Source of the DNA: a virus
Direction: 5' to 3' (one strand)
IMG/VR virus record: IMGVR_UViG_3300013119_000376
Location: 1-33,191 of that record
Length of the DNA stretch: 33,191 nt
Of the stretch, positions 19,534-28,162 are shown piece after piece. The notes beneath the pieces were generated by a model. The model saw only the letters and a list, made by a program, of their open reading frames with translations, was not told the origin of the DNA and made no database searches. The stretch's first letter is position 1; the number at the start of each line of letters is the position of its first letter. The position numbers were made by a program, and so were the translations under genes.

Positions 19534-20876
19534 TGGAAATCGGAATCAGGATATCGGAATTATTCGGTCAAGGGAAGTGCGTGGATGAGATAGTGGATGT
19601 GGTATGTGCCGAATACACTGATAAAGATGCTGAGTTTATAAAAAAAGCAGTGCAGGAGGTGCAGGTGGACATCAAAAAACAGAAAGATGAATCAGATAAG
19701 AAAGAAGCTGATCTACAGAAGCTGATAGATAAGGCTGTTGACGAGAGGTTGAAGAATATCAAATCACCAGGTGTGATAGAAACGAAAGGAGTTGACGTAA
19801 AGGTGGACCCTAAAATAGAAGTTAAGGAGAGCCCTGATCTTTGGAAAAAAGAAATGGCTGATATGCTTTTAGCAAAAGATGCTATTTCTAAGCGTAAAGC
19901 TAGTGAGAAAGATTACGATAAAGTCCGTGATCTCAACAGAAAATGGGCGGAACAGAGAGAAAAGGCTACTGGTGTACGTACTGATAGTGATGCAGCAGGT
20001 GGTTATTTTGTTCCTGAAACATTTGATGCAGAAGTTGATAAGTTGATTTATAGAGACTCACAATTACTCAACGCTATTACCATCCGCCAGGGTGGAGAGC
20101 ATACAGAGATCAACGGGTTAGCTACATTTGATCTTTCTTTCAGGTCTGATCAAAATACTGCCTTTGGGACAACAGTGCCTACATTCAGCCGTAATGAGAT
20201 AAAATATCGTGAAGCTGGTGTTCTCGTTCCAGTATCTAATGCGGAATTAAGAAGCTCGTTTTACAATGTTATTTCCGAGTTGACCGAGCAGGCTGCTGAT
20301 GCGCAGATCAGACTGCTTGAACCACTGGTTATTCATGGTAAGACTGCGACTGATCCATTCTTGGGTATATGGCATACGTCGGGTATTACCAGCGTTGACG
20401 CTGCCAATAAAGCTGGTTCCGGTGAAGTCAAGAGTGCAGACCTTACAAATGCTTACGCAAATATTGCCGCACAAGACAGAGTGGGTGCAAGCGCAGTTAT
20501 GGATACCCGTGAAGCATTAGTGTTACTAACCGAGAAAGCTTCAGATGGCCATAATCTTGGCGAAGTGATACGTGAGGGGGGTGGCCTTATTCATGTACCT
20601 ACTGGGATGAAGATCGTGATTTCTGATACATTGACAAGAGTTCTTACTAAGACCGCTAACAGTGGCGGGACAATGGTTCCCGTTGTCTGTGGTAATCTCA
20701 GGGCCATGAGAATCTATCGTGAAGGCGGTTTAATGGTTGATACATCTAACGAAGTATACTTTACGTCTGACCAGCTTGGAGTGCGATTTATGGTACGCTA
20801 CAAGCAAGGGGTACCTGATAATTCAGTGACAAAGTTTGTAAGGATCACAGACCTGAAGAATAACGCGCCATCCTAA
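19530..20876 (+). CDS. Major capsid protein, HK97 fold
   Basis: ATG 19530 is preferred: GGGAGGG (19520-19526) precedes it and it overlaps the protease stop; a start at 19500 would lie deep inside that gene. The 448-aa product has an N-terminal helical delta (scaffold) part of about 140 residues ('EADLQKLIDKAVDERL'), then 'DSDAAGGYFVPETFDAEV' where HK97-type proteins are cut and the mature protein starts. The remainder (for example 'VPVSNAELRSS', 'SAVMDTREALVLLTE', 'GLMVDTSNEVYFTSDQLGVR') fits the HK97 A- and P-domains. Confidence 0.9.
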   Translation: MMEIGIRISELFGQGKCVDEIVDVVCAEYTDKDAEFIKKAVQEVQVDIKKQKDESDKKEADLQKLIDKAVDERLKNIKSPGVIETKGVDVKVDPKIEVKESPDLWKKEMADMLLAKDAISKRKASEKDYDKVRDLNRKWAEQREKATGVRTDSDAAGGYFVPETFDAEVDKLIYRDSQLLNAITIRQGGEHTEINGLATFDLSFRSDQNTAFGTTVPTFSRNEIKYREAGVLVPVSNAELRSSFYNVISELTEQAADAQIRLLEPLVIHGKTATDPFLGIWHTSGITSVDAANKAGSGEVKSADLTNAYANIAAQDRVGASAVMDTREALVLLTEKASDGHNLGEVIREGGGLIHVPTGMKIVISDTLTRVLTKTANSGGTMVPVVCGNLRAMRIYREGGLMVDTSNEVYFTSDQLGVRFMVRYKQGVPDNSVTKFVRITDLKNNAPS

Positions 20877-20897
20877 AGGCAGAAAGGAATAACTAAA

Positions 20898-21263
20898 ATG
20901 AAGAAGTTAATAGCATTGAGTTTAGTTGCCCTGTTCTCCTGCTTGGCAGTTGCGGAAATTATAACAACCACAGCAATCGGAACAGCGTCAGTACCTGCAA
21001 TTGTGACTATCAATTCCCAGGCTGGTAGGCAGATCATTGTATATAGTGCAGAGTCGGTAGCGGAGACAACTCATAAAATCGGGATATACACCGGTTCTTA
21101 TGCAGGCGGGACCACGATGAATGAACTAGTCGGTACCGTAAATAGTGACACGCTTGCTGGTAACAATGGGTTGCCTGTTTATGTTGAGGGTATAAATGAA
21201 GCTGTCAGATTTCTGACGACTACTACAGTCAACGCGCTCATAGTTTCTTATGAGATAAGGTAA
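20898..21263 (+). CDS. Exported small beta protein after the capsid gene
   Basis: A 121-aa protein with AAAGGAATAAC as ribosome site. It starts with a textbook Sec signal peptide (basic MKK, hydrophobic core to residue ~16, AVA cleavage site at about 17-19). The mature part is beta-rich and polar ('ITTTAIGTASVPAIVTINS', 'HKIGIYTGSYAGG', 'NALIVSYEIR'). Position suggests a head-decoration protein, but a signal peptide would take it out of the cytoplasm. Signal peptide seen; role unknown. Confidence 0.75.
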   Translation: MKKLIALSLVALFSCLAVAEIITTTAIGTASVPAIVTINSQAGRQIIVYSAESVAETTHKIGIYTGSYAGGTTMNELVGTVNSDTLAGNNGLPVYVEGINEAVRFLTTTTVNALIVSYEIR

Positions 21264-21274
21264 GTAGTCTGGTA

Positions 21275-21306
21275 TATGGGTGGGGGCTTTTCAACCTCCA
21301 CCCATA
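21275..21306 (+). terminator. Strong hairpin, attenuator or mRNA-stability element
   Basis: TATGGGTGGGGG (21275-21286) pairs with CCTCCACCCATA (21295-21306), 12 bp with one G-U pair and an 8-nt loop. No T-run follows, so it is not a classic terminator. It lies after the capsid and first exported protein, where it could reduce read-through to the rest or protect abundant capsid mRNA. Confidence 0.6.
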
Positions 21307-21328
21307 CAAAACTAAAGGAGTAAAAAAA

Positions 21329-21763
21329 ATGTTTAAAAAAGCTAGCATATTATTGATGGCTATCATCGTGGCGCTAGCCCTGAATAGTGGGTTAGCTTTT
21401 GCAATCGGATATCAGTTAGGTCCAAATGTAGTCGATGATGTTTTAATACTTAACACCGGTAGTTATATCGAGTTTAGCTTTGCTGACTTCCAGATAACAC
21501 CAAATAATACCGTTTATGTCGATGTTGATGGGGTAGGTGATTTTGAAGGTATAGATTGTGTATTCCCGTATGTATCATCTGGCAGTATTACAACTGTCGG
21601 ACTCGACTGGTATAACCTGCAAGGGGTATCGATCAACAATGAAACGCTGACAAGCGGCACTGATATTACAGACTTTGATAGTAATATAGTCAGGATCAGT
21701 ATCACTAATCCTGATAATACAAATACCGTTAATATTACGGGGAATATTATTCTTAGAAACTAA
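21329..21763 (+). CDS. Exported beta-rich protein
   Basis: A 144-aa protein with AAAGGAG upstream. Residues 1-25 form a signal peptide (MFKKASILLMAIIVALALNS, then AFA). The mature domain is rich in Asn, Thr, Ser and Asp with beta alternation ('NTVYVDVDGVGDF', 'GSITTVGLDWYNLQG', 'TNTVNITGNIILRN'), like a jelly-roll surface protein. It belongs with the next two exported proteins. No family is recognised. Confidence 0.7.
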   Translation: MFKKASILLMAIIVALALNSGLAFAIGYQLGPNVVDDVLILNTGSYIEFSFADFQITPNNTVYVDVDGVGDFEGIDCVFPYVSSGSITTVGLDWYNLQGVSINNETLTSGTDITDFDSNIVRISITNPDNTNTVNITGNIILRN

Positions 21764-21777
21764 CAAGGAGTAGATGA

Positions 21778-23949
21778 ATGAAAAAATTAGCTACATTATT
21801 TTTATTTGCGCTATTAGCTGCAAGTATATCATTTGGCATCACCAAAAAAGGGACTGATGGGACTATATTTATCTATAATGTAGTTTCAACAAACGCTATT
21901 GCTGTGACTAATGATAATGTAGCTATTGGACGTACTACAGCAGTTGTTAAATTACATGTGGGTGGAGATGTATCTGCAAACAATTATTATGGAAATGGGT
22001 CTAATCTTACTGGTATTGTAGCTACCGATATTGTAGATACTGCTGTTACTAATAATTATTTTTTCAGTGCAGTATCCATCAATAATAATGTTAGCGTAAA
22101 TCAGCTGATATCAGCGGGGACAGTAAATGCAAGCGTATTTATAGGAGATGGCTCAAATCTTACTGGTTTGCCAGTCAGTGGGCTTACTACCACCAACGCC
22201 GATGCCAGATATCTACTTGAATCCAATAATCTTTCTGATCTTGATAGCGCCAGTACAGCCAGGACTAACCTTGGCCTTGGTTCTTTGGCAGTTAAATCTA
22301 ATATAAATAATGATGATTGGTCTGGTGCTGACTTAGCAATAGTAAATGGCGGCACTGAATCTAGTACTGCTGCCGGTGCAAGGGTTAATCTAGGACTCGA
22401 AGATATGAGTCTACAAGCAAGTAATAATATAACAATCACTGGTGGCTCAGTAACTGGTATTACAGATATTGCTGTAGCTGATGGTGGTACAGGAGCAAGT
22501 GCAGCTAGTTCTGCAAGAACTAATCTAGGATTGGGTGATATATCATTACAGGCAAGTAACAACGTAATAATTACTGGTGGTTCCATAACAGGATTATCCA
22601 CCTTGGCTTCAAATGTAATACTTTCTACAACAGTTTCGGCTAGTGGCACAATATCAGCCAACGCTTTTGTTGGTGACGGGTCAGCATTAACCGGGTTACC
22701 AGGCGGTGGTGATATGTCAGCAGCTAATAATTTGTCAGATGTAGCTGATATAGGTACATCGAGGACTAACTTAGGGCTAGACGACATGGCCCTACAGGCA
22801 TCGAATAATGTTACAATATCAGGTGGGTCTATTACAGGGATAGCAGACCTTGCAATAGCTGATGGGGGTACTGCAACATCTAGCGCCACCGGTGCCAGGA
22901 TCACTCTTGGAATGGATGACATGTCCATACAAGCAAGTAATAATGTTAATATTTCTGGTGGTGCCATTACTGGTATTACTGACTTAGCAATAGCGGACGG
23001 TGGAACCGGGGCATCAGATGAGGCTACAATGAAATCAAACCTCAATTTAGAGACAGGAACGGATCTACAAGCATGGGATGATGATCTTGATGATATTGCT
23101 GCTCTTAGTCAAACGTCGCCGAACATAATGATATCGGACGGTACCGATTGGACTGTCATCAACCCCGACACGGATGAGTGGCGAGGTAAATCAGGTTTGG
23201 CAATAGATAGCGATGTACAAGCATGGAACACGCATCTTGACGACCTTGCAGATGGAGAGTTGACTGGGTCAAAAGTAGGTAGCGGAATAAGCGCGACCAA
23301 TATAACCGCGGGCACACTTGCGGATGCTAGGCTTGAGACCACTGTTAATGTGAGTGAAGTCGCGACTGATAGATTGACTATGGGTGGGAATATAGATATG
23401 GGTGCAAATTATATCAGCGGCGATGGCGACAGTGAGGGTATTTTTATTGAGACAGACGGGAAAGTGGCGATAGCTACTGGCAACGCCACTGTTGCCTTGG
23501 AAGTGTTAGGTACAGTAAACGCAACAGCATTTTCTGGGGATGGAAGCCAGTTAACAGGAATAGCTGCCGGAGGAGGTGGTGGTGCTGCAACAACACATAA
23601 TATAGCATTTTCAGTAAACGGTGAATGGGCGCAATCAGTTACAACCAACATACTGGAAAATTACCTGCTGACATTCTACGAGTGGAATGGTGGGGCTGCC
23701 ACTATGACGAGTTTTAAAGCAAGGGTGACGGATGAGGATACTGGTGCCTCAGAGCCTGCCGCTAGATTATTTATCAACGGCAGTGCAGTATCGACAGTGA
23801 ACACGGCTGCAGGCTCCTGGACCACTTCGACAACTTTTGTATCGGCAGCTTTGGTAGATGGTGATGATATAGAGATTGGTACTGTAGCTGGAGGTTCTAA
23901 TAATGATTCAAAAAACCTTACAGTACATATCATAGCTGTGGAGGATTAA
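21778..23949 (+). CDS. Exported 723-aa tail-fibre-like repeat protein
   Basis: It starts with a signal peptide (MKKLATLFLFALLAASISFG). The next part has several 'GDGSxLTG' units (including 'ANNYYGNGSNLTGI', 'ASVFIGDGSNLTGL', 'ANAFVGDGSALTGLPGG', 'ATAFSGDGSQLTGI') and a series of 45-residue units of 'ARTNLGL..M.LQASNN' and 'GGSITGI.DLAIADGGT' type, as in phage side-tail fibres. The C-terminus (from ~610) has a Gly-rich hinge and a beta domain ('HNIAFSVNGEWAQSVT', 'LTVHIIAVED'). The fibre plan says host binding; the signal peptide says export. That contradiction is unresolved. Confidence 0.8.
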   Translation: MKKLATLFLFALLAASISFGITKKGTDGTIFIYNVVSTNAIAVTNDNVAIGRTTAVVKLHVGGDVSANNYYGNGSNLTGIVATDIVDTAVTNNYFFSAVSINNNVSVNQLISAGTVNASVFIGDGSNLTGLPVSGLTTTNADARYLLESNNLSDLDSASTARTNLGLGSLAVKSNINNDDWSGADLAIVNGGTESSTAAGARVNLGLEDMSLQASNNITITGGSVTGITDIAVADGGTGASAASSARTNLGLGDISLQASNNVIITGGSITGLSTLASNVILSTTVSASGTISANAFVGDGSALTGLPGGGDMSAANNLSDVADIGTSRTNLGLDDMALQASNNVTISGGSITGIADLAIADGGTATSSATGARITLGMDDMSIQASNNVNISGGAITGITDLAIADGGTGASDEATMKSNLNLETGTDLQAWDDDLDDIAALSQTSPNIMISDGTDWTVINPDTDEWRGKSGLAIDSDVQAWNTHLDDLADGELTGSKVGSGISATNITAGTLADARLETTVNVSEVATDRLTMGGNIDMGANYISGDGDSEGIFIETDGKVAIATGNATVALEVLGTVNATAFSGDGSQLTGIAAGGGGGAATTHNIAFSVNGEWAQSVTTNILENYLLTFYEWNGGAATMTSFKARVTDEDTGASEPAARLFINGSAVSTVNTAAGSWTTSTTFVSAALVDGDDIEIGTVAGGSNNDSKNLTVHIIAVED
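22381..23000 (+). repeat. 45-codon repeats in the exported fibre-like gene
   Basis: 'LQASNN'-type units begin at 22411, 22546, 22792 and 22927. The spacing of 135 bases (45 codons) is seen twice, with a different segment of 111 bases inserted between the second and third. Each is accompanied by a 'DGGT' linker and an 'ARTNLGL'-type turn. The reverse-strand open frame across 22101-23045 is an artefact of this repeat. Confidence 0.75.
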
Positions 23950-23950
23950 C

Positions 23951-24706
23951 ATGAGATATTTATACCTAGTGTTCATTTTTATGAGTGTGTCTGTATCAAT
24001 AAACGCAACTACCGGTATATTGGATAGAGGAGGGCTTGGTAATGATGCCTTCACAGTGCTATTAGTCCAATCTGATACTAATGATGAGTCAACAACATTC
24101 ACCGACACATCAAGAGGAGGAACCCTACATACTGTGTCTGCACAAGGAAATATTAATCATGAAGTAGACCAGAAGAAGTTCGGTTCCACTTCTATTCAAA
24201 GTGATGGCACAACAGATTATCTTACTATTCCTGACAGTGATGATTGGTATATGGGTGGTGGTGATTGGACTATTGATATGTGGGCTAGATTTAACGTATT
24301 GGATGTACAACAGAATTTTTACTCCCAGTGGGTTGATACGGCTGGAGGGCATATTAATTTCTACTGGGATGCTACTAATGGCCCAACGATAGTGATGGGT
24401 CGCCCAGGGGGAGCAAAATATCTTAATTATTTAAATCCAGGGAGTGTTGCTGGATGGAGTACGAATACCTGGTACCACATTGCGCTGGTAGTAAATAATG
24501 GCACTTGTAACATATATCGGGATGGGGTGTCCCTCGTTAGTGGTGCAACTTCTGGGGATTATCCGCAGATAGCAACAAATATTGGTTTAGGGGCGCTGAG
24601 TCACAGCGGCGCTAATAGCCTTAACGGGTATGCGGACGAGATTCGAATCACTAAAGGTTTGGCTAGGTGGATAAAGGATTTTACACCACCTAATAGAATG
24701 AATTAA
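23951..24706 (+). CDS. Exported LamG/concanavalin-like lectin protein
   Basis: A 251-aa protein starting two bases after the previous stop. Residues 1-20 are a signal peptide (MRYLYLVFIFMSVSVSINA). The mature part shows the LamG pattern: 'KKFGSTSIQSDGTTDYLTIP', 'GGGDWTIDMWARF', 'STNTWYHIALVVNNGTCNIY', 'NGYADEIRITKGLARW', and an ending at 'FTPPNR'. A related LamG domain is built into the tail protein at 29812. LamG domains bind glycans or proteins. It is probably exported together with its upstream neighbours. Confidence 0.8.
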   Translation: MRYLYLVFIFMSVSVSINATTGILDRGGLGNDAFTVLLVQSDTNDESTTFTDTSRGGTLHTVSAQGNINHEVDQKKFGSTSIQSDGTTDYLTIPDSDDWYMGGGDWTIDMWARFNVLDVQQNFYSQWVDTAGGHINFYWDATNGPTIVMGRPGGAKYLNYLNPGSVAGWSTNTWYHIALVVNNGTCNIYRDGVSLVSGATSGDYPQIATNIGLGALSHSGANSLNGYADEIRITKGLARWIKDFTPPNRMN

Positions 24707-24716
24707 GGAGGATATT

Positions 24717-25097
24717 ATGTATGCAGTAAGAAAGAGCCCTATTGAAGTAATCGAAATAATAGCGGGTGATAGTATAAATAATTATCCAGAAAATAAATTC
24801 CGGACAATGAACGCTGTGCCAGGTTTAATAAATCGTCATCTGAAATGGCATAATGGCAATCCAGATACAGGGATCTTAATAGAAAAAACTAGCATAGAAA
24901 AAATTATTGCAGATCAACAGATGTCAGATTCTAGTATCGATACATTGAGAAAAGATAAACTAAAAGAATTACGGAAAAATATACTTGAAAAAATAATTGA
25001 CCAGGATTTAGTTTACCAACAAAAGGGTAGCGAGATACTGGCAGCACAGAATGAAGAAGAACTCGCTCTTATAAATATTATAAACCTGACTGATTAA
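24717..25097 (+). CDS. Unknown 126-aa protein
   Basis: It has a strong ribosome site (AAGGAGGATATT) and an N-terminal 'MYAVRKSPIEVIEI', with no signal peptide. The middle ('VPGLINRHLKWHNGNPDTGI') is polar. The C-terminal half is helical and charged ('LRKDKLKELRKNILEKIIDQ', 'AAQNEEELALI'). It lies between the exported proteins and the neck genes. Position suggests a virion or assembly function; no family is recognised. Confidence 0.55.
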   Translation: MYAVRKSPIEVIEIIAGDSINNYPENKFRTMNAVPGLINRHLKWHNGNPDTGILIEKTSIEKIIADQQMSDSSIDTLRKDKLKELRKNILEKIIDQDLVYQQKGSEILAAQNEEELALINIINLTD

Positions 25098-25109
25098 AAG
25101 GAGTGTCTG

Positions 25110-25709
25110 ATGTCGGCAACAGTAGGAAGTATAACTAACGGCTATTGTACCCTGAAACAGCTCCAGGATAGCCTAGGACGCAAAATCAACGGACCTTTTG
25201 ATGCCAAGGGTACGATAATGGAGCAATCGATTACAAGGGCATCTAGGTTCATTGATAAGGTCACTAGTAGCATATTTTATAGCAACACGATAACAAGTGA
25301 ATCCATTGATGTGTATAACATATCTGACAGTGGGTTATTTATTGGGCCTGGCAATGAGTGTAGTGTGGTTTATTTTCCGGCTCCAGTTATATCTGATGTA
25401 ACAATAGTCGAAGGTGGAACAACCTTAGTGGAAGACACTGATTATTATATATACAAAACACAAGGTTTTATAGAAAAAGGTAGTGCATGGTCAAGGACTA
25501 GAAAGGATATTGTGATCACAGCTACGTATGGTTACGCTTCTGTGCCTGCCGATATAGAGCAAGCTTGTATTTCTATAGCCGAGATATTAAGTGGTCTAGT
25601 GTCCAAGATGCGCGTGACCGATGAGGGGGTATTTGAAGAGATAGGGGGTGCATCGATACCGTCAAATATCATGGATATATTGCGTAGGTATCGTAGAGAA
25701 TATGTCTGA
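25110..25709 (+). CDS. Head-tail connector (adaptor) protein
   Basis: A 199-aa protein with AAAAGGAG upstream. The N-terminal 'CTLKQLQDSLG' and helical 'IMEQSITRASRFIDKVTSSI', then 'DVTIVEGGTTLVEDTDYYIY' and 'DIVITATYGYASVPADIEQA' resemble gp6/gp15-like adaptors that dock beneath the portal. The helix-rich C-terminus ('SNIMDILRRYRREY') fits this fold. Its 3' end overlaps the start of the next gene. Identity is by pattern and position. Confidence 0.7.
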   Translation: MSATVGSITNGYCTLKQLQDSLGRKINGPFDAKGTIMEQSITRASRFIDKVTSSIFYSNTITSESIDVYNISDSGLFIGPGNECSVVYFPAPVISDVTIVEGGTTLVEDTDYYIYKTQGFIEKGSAWSRTRKDIVITATYGYASVPADIEQACISIAEILSGLVSKMRVTDEGVFEEIGGASIPSNIMDILRRYRREYV

Positions 25710-26148
25710 TTTTGAAGTAACATTTGATTCTAATGGTGAACTCAAAAACTGGATGACAAAGAATATCAGACGATTAATACCAGAAATGGATAAGGCCGTT
25801 CGAAACGCGACAATATTTGGGTTAACAAAAACTAAAACAACGCTATCAAAAAGAACTGGGATGTTAAGAAGATCATACAACCAAAGGAAAAGGGGTTCAT
25901 TATCACGAGAGATATTTAGCAATATAAAATATGCCCAGGCTGTTGAATTTGGATACAAGGCACACCTAATAAAACCAGTGCGGAAGAAAGCCTTATCCTG
26001 GAAGACTGGCGGTAAGAGGTTCTTCAGTAAGGGACACATGATACCAAGGTTCAAAGGTACACATAAAATTTCAGATATTGTTTTTCCTGGTGTAAAGAAT
26101 CGGTTTAGATTAGAGGTCATCCTGGCGATGCGGAGATTATTGAGATGA
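25702..26148 (+). CDS. HK97 gp10-like neck or tail-completion protein
   Basis: The start at 25702 is chosen since it overlaps the connector stop and begins a clean N-terminus (MSDFEVTFDSNGELKN); an ATG at 25648 lies inside the upstream gene. The 148-aa product carries the typical 'KTTLSKRTGMLRRSYNQRK' with 'SNIKYAQAVEFGYKAHLIKP' motifs of the gp10 family. These motifs suit a small protein that closes the head and binds the tail. C-terminal basic residues are common in the family. Confidence 0.75.
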   Translation: MSDFEVTFDSNGELKNWMTKNIRRLIPEMDKAVRNATIFGLTKTKTTLSKRTGMLRRSYNQRKRGSLSREIFSNIKYAQAVEFGYKAHLIKPVRKKALSWKTGGKRFFSKGHMIPRFKGTHKISDIVFPGVKNRFRLEVILAMRRLLR

Positions 26149-26465
26149 ATATAGTATCAATCTTTAAATTTGTACAAAATATTGCCGGCAAATTGCTTGG
26201 TGAGAGTAACCCTATCCAGCGTGTACTGACAAAGGGGCCGATGGATGTTGCATTAAAAGATGCTGAATCAGATAACTTATTACAAAGAAGCTGGAGGCCC
26301 ATTATTATGCTTGGGTCATTCCTGTTGATCTTAGCTGATAGCTTTGGGCTTGTAAGTAACGGGTTACATCCGATGTTTTATGAGATAGTCAAGGTCGGAA
26401 CTATAGGCTACATGGTTGTTGGTAGAACGCTGGAAAAGGCGATTAAATCTGTCTGGGGGAAATAA
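26145..26465 (+). CDS. 3TM holin-like protein
   Basis: A 106-aa protein whose start overlaps the upstream stop (ATGA). 'SWRPIIMLGSFLLILADSFG' and 'KVGTIGYMVVGRTLEKAIKS' closely follow the pattern of holins with the 'SWRP...' and 'G.GGYv.gRt.Ekii' motifs (3TM, gene-transfer-agent type). An amphipathic N-terminus is present. Its place among neck and tail genes is uncommon but occurs. It could let the M15 endolysin out. Confidence 0.7.
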   Translation: MNIVSIFKFVQNIAGKLLGESNPIQRVLTKGPMDVALKDAESDNLLQRSWRPIIMLGSFLLILADSFGLVSNGLHPMFYEIVKVGTIGYMVVGRTLEKAIKSVWGK

Positions 26466-26968
26466 TGGGAGTATACACAAGCTTATTAGGTGAAGTCTAT
26501 AACAGGTTGACAAAAGCACAGCTTGAAACAAAAAAGCTTGAGAATGTTAAGCGTGTAGATATAGGTGCCAGACAACTGACTTTTGGTATAGATGAGATGC
26601 CTGCTATATTTCTGAGTATTTCTAGCATACAGGAAGATTACAACTTGATATTAAGTCAAAACCGAATATCATCCGTAGTAGATATAAAGTTGACTGTGAT
26701 TGACGGGATAGAAGATCCAAGTGTATCGAACCAATATTATGATACTGATACACGCGAGGGAATACTTTACTTGATAGAAGAAATATTGGATGTATTAAAT
26801 GAGGATACATCACAATCTCTTGACCCAAGATTTGGCAAAAACGCATTAAAGGCAAATACGGCTTTTATGGGGCCAATAGAAAAGGTCAGTGATAATATTC
26901 TTATGTGTGACATAACAATAACAGCACGTACAAATCAGTTTACTATAAATAACAGGAGAGGAGGTTGA
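26465..26968 (+). CDS. Tail terminator-like minor tail protein
   Basis: A 167-aa protein that begins directly at the end of the previous gene. Sequence features are an N-terminal helix ('SLLGEVYNRLTKAQLETKKL'), a beta core ('QLTFGIDEMPAIFLSISSIQ', 'SVVDIKLTVIDGIEDPS', 'ILMCDITITARTNQF') and a helix ('LYLIEEILDVLNED'). Size, fold pattern and place before the tail tube suggest a tail-terminator/gpU-type protein. Not certain by sequence alone. Confidence 0.55.
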   Translation: MGVYTSLLGEVYNRLTKAQLETKKLENVKRVDIGARQLTFGIDEMPAIFLSISSIQEDYNLILSQNRISSVVDIKLTVIDGIEDPSVSNQYYDTDTREGILYLIEEILDVLNEDTSQSLDPRFGKNALKANTAFMGPIEKVSDNILMCDITITARTNQFTINNRRGG

Positions 26969-26970
26969 CA

Positions 26971-27132
26971 ATGAAAATAAAATTAGTCGGATGTAAATCT
27001 GTATATATCCCTACACTTAAAATAGCAGTAGAACGCGAACAGGTGTTTGAGGTAAACAAAGAAATAGGAGTTAAATTACTAGCACAGGGTGGTAAGTTTG
27101 AGGAAGTAACAATAAAGAAAGAGGAGGGATGA
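26971..27132 (+). CDS. Unknown 53-aa protein
   Basis: GAGAGGAGGTTGAC (26956-26969) is a very strong ribosome site for ATG 26971. The product is a small basic beta protein ('MKIKLVGCKSVYIPTLKIAV', then 'QVFEVNKEIGVKLLAQGGKF') ending in a Lys/Glu tail. It fits the common small phage protein that precedes a tail-tube gene. Function unknown. Confidence 0.6.
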   Translation: MKIKLVGCKSVYIPTLKIAVEREQVFEVNKEIGVKLLAQGGKFEEVTIKKEEG

Positions 27133-27135
27133 TAA

Positions 27136-28149
27136 ATGGCTAATGAGGTTTATGTACAAGGTTATGACGGGTATGTTGGAATAGGTCTGAAGCAATCAGC
27201 AATAGGAACCAGTATCGCAGCTGATAAATTTTTACAGGTAAATCCAGATATATCACTAGTTGAAATAGAAGACGGTAAAGAGGTACTTAATACCATCAGG
27301 TTTGGTCGTAGTATGTATTCGTACAAGAGAGGACTTAAAAGAGTAGAGGGGTCGATGAGTGGTCCACTATATCCTGACAATGAATGGATGTTTGGGTTGC
27401 TTATGGGTGACAAAAACACGGTAGCGGGTGATGCTGCAACAGGGTTTACGCATACATTCAACGAAGAGGACAGCACTAATCTTTTTAGTCAAAACGGTTC
27501 AACGGTCGAAGTACACCTTGGGACTAATGATAATGTCGCCTTGAAGGACTTTGCAGGGTGTTTCCTTAGTAAACTCACCCTTAATATGCCTGCTGATGAT
27601 ATTGTGACATGGGCCATGGACCTAGTCGGAGTAAGTATGGCTACAGCTGGTGTTATATCCGCACCTACTTATACTACTGAAAATCCATACGAGGGATTCC
27701 ATGTAGACCTACAGCTAGGTTCAGCTATTGGTAGCACCGCCACCACTGAGGCTAAAGATATAGTATGGTCTATGGATAATCAAATCAAGATGTTACCCAA
27801 GCTTAATAGCCAGGCACCTGTTGGACGTGTATTAGGTAATCGTATTGTGGAATGTAGTTTTACATCTAACTTAAAGGATTTTACGTTGCAGAATCTATAT
27901 AAAAACAATACTACACAAGCAGCTAAAATAATAATCACCCACACAGCTCTGGCTGGTAGTTCTAGTGGATTCTTCACAATAACTATCAATATGCCTAATA
28001 TTGTATTTCTTGGTGATGAGGCTAACCTTAATAACTCACAAGAGATAGATCAACCTATTAGGTTCCAGGCTATACATGATGCAACTGCAGGGTATCAAAT
28101 ACAGATAACAGCTAAGAACAGTGAAACTGGAGTCTACGACATAGCTTAA
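27136..28149 (+). CDS. Tail tube (major tail) protein
   Basis: A 337-aa protein with GAGGAGGGATGAT as ribosome site. The N-terminal 'DGYVGIGLKQSAIGTSIAAD', then 'RSMYSYKRGLKRVEGSMSGP' and 'WMFGLLMGDKN' match the phage tail-tube pattern in which a beta-sandwich subunit polymerises around the tape measure. It has repeats of beta strands and a C-terminal beta domain ('NLKDFTLQNLYKNN', 'SEIDQPIRFQAI'-like). Position directly before the tape-measure gene supports the call. Confidence 0.8.
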   Translation: MANEVYVQGYDGYVGIGLKQSAIGTSIAADKFLQVNPDISLVEIEDGKEVLNTIRFGRSMYSYKRGLKRVEGSMSGPLYPDNEWMFGLLMGDKNTVAGDAATGFTHTFNEEDSTNLFSQNGSTVEVHLGTNDNVALKDFAGCFLSKLTLNMPADDIVTWAMDLVGVSMATAGVISAPTYTTENPYEGFHVDLQLGSAIGSTATTEAKDIVWSMDNQIKMLPKLNSQAPVGRVLGNRIVECSFTSNLKDFTLQNLYKNNTTQAAKIIITHTALAGSSSGFFTITINMPNIVFLGDEANLNNSQEIDQPIRFQAIHDATAGYQIQITAKNSETGVYDIA

Positions 28150-28162
28150 TAGGACTGGTAAT

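Noticed and set aside
22101-23045. Long open frame on the minus strand (314 codons)
   Set aside because: It lies opposite the repeat array of the exported fibre-like gene; the product is a low-complexity Ser/Pro/Val string with no ribosome site and follows from the repeated codons.
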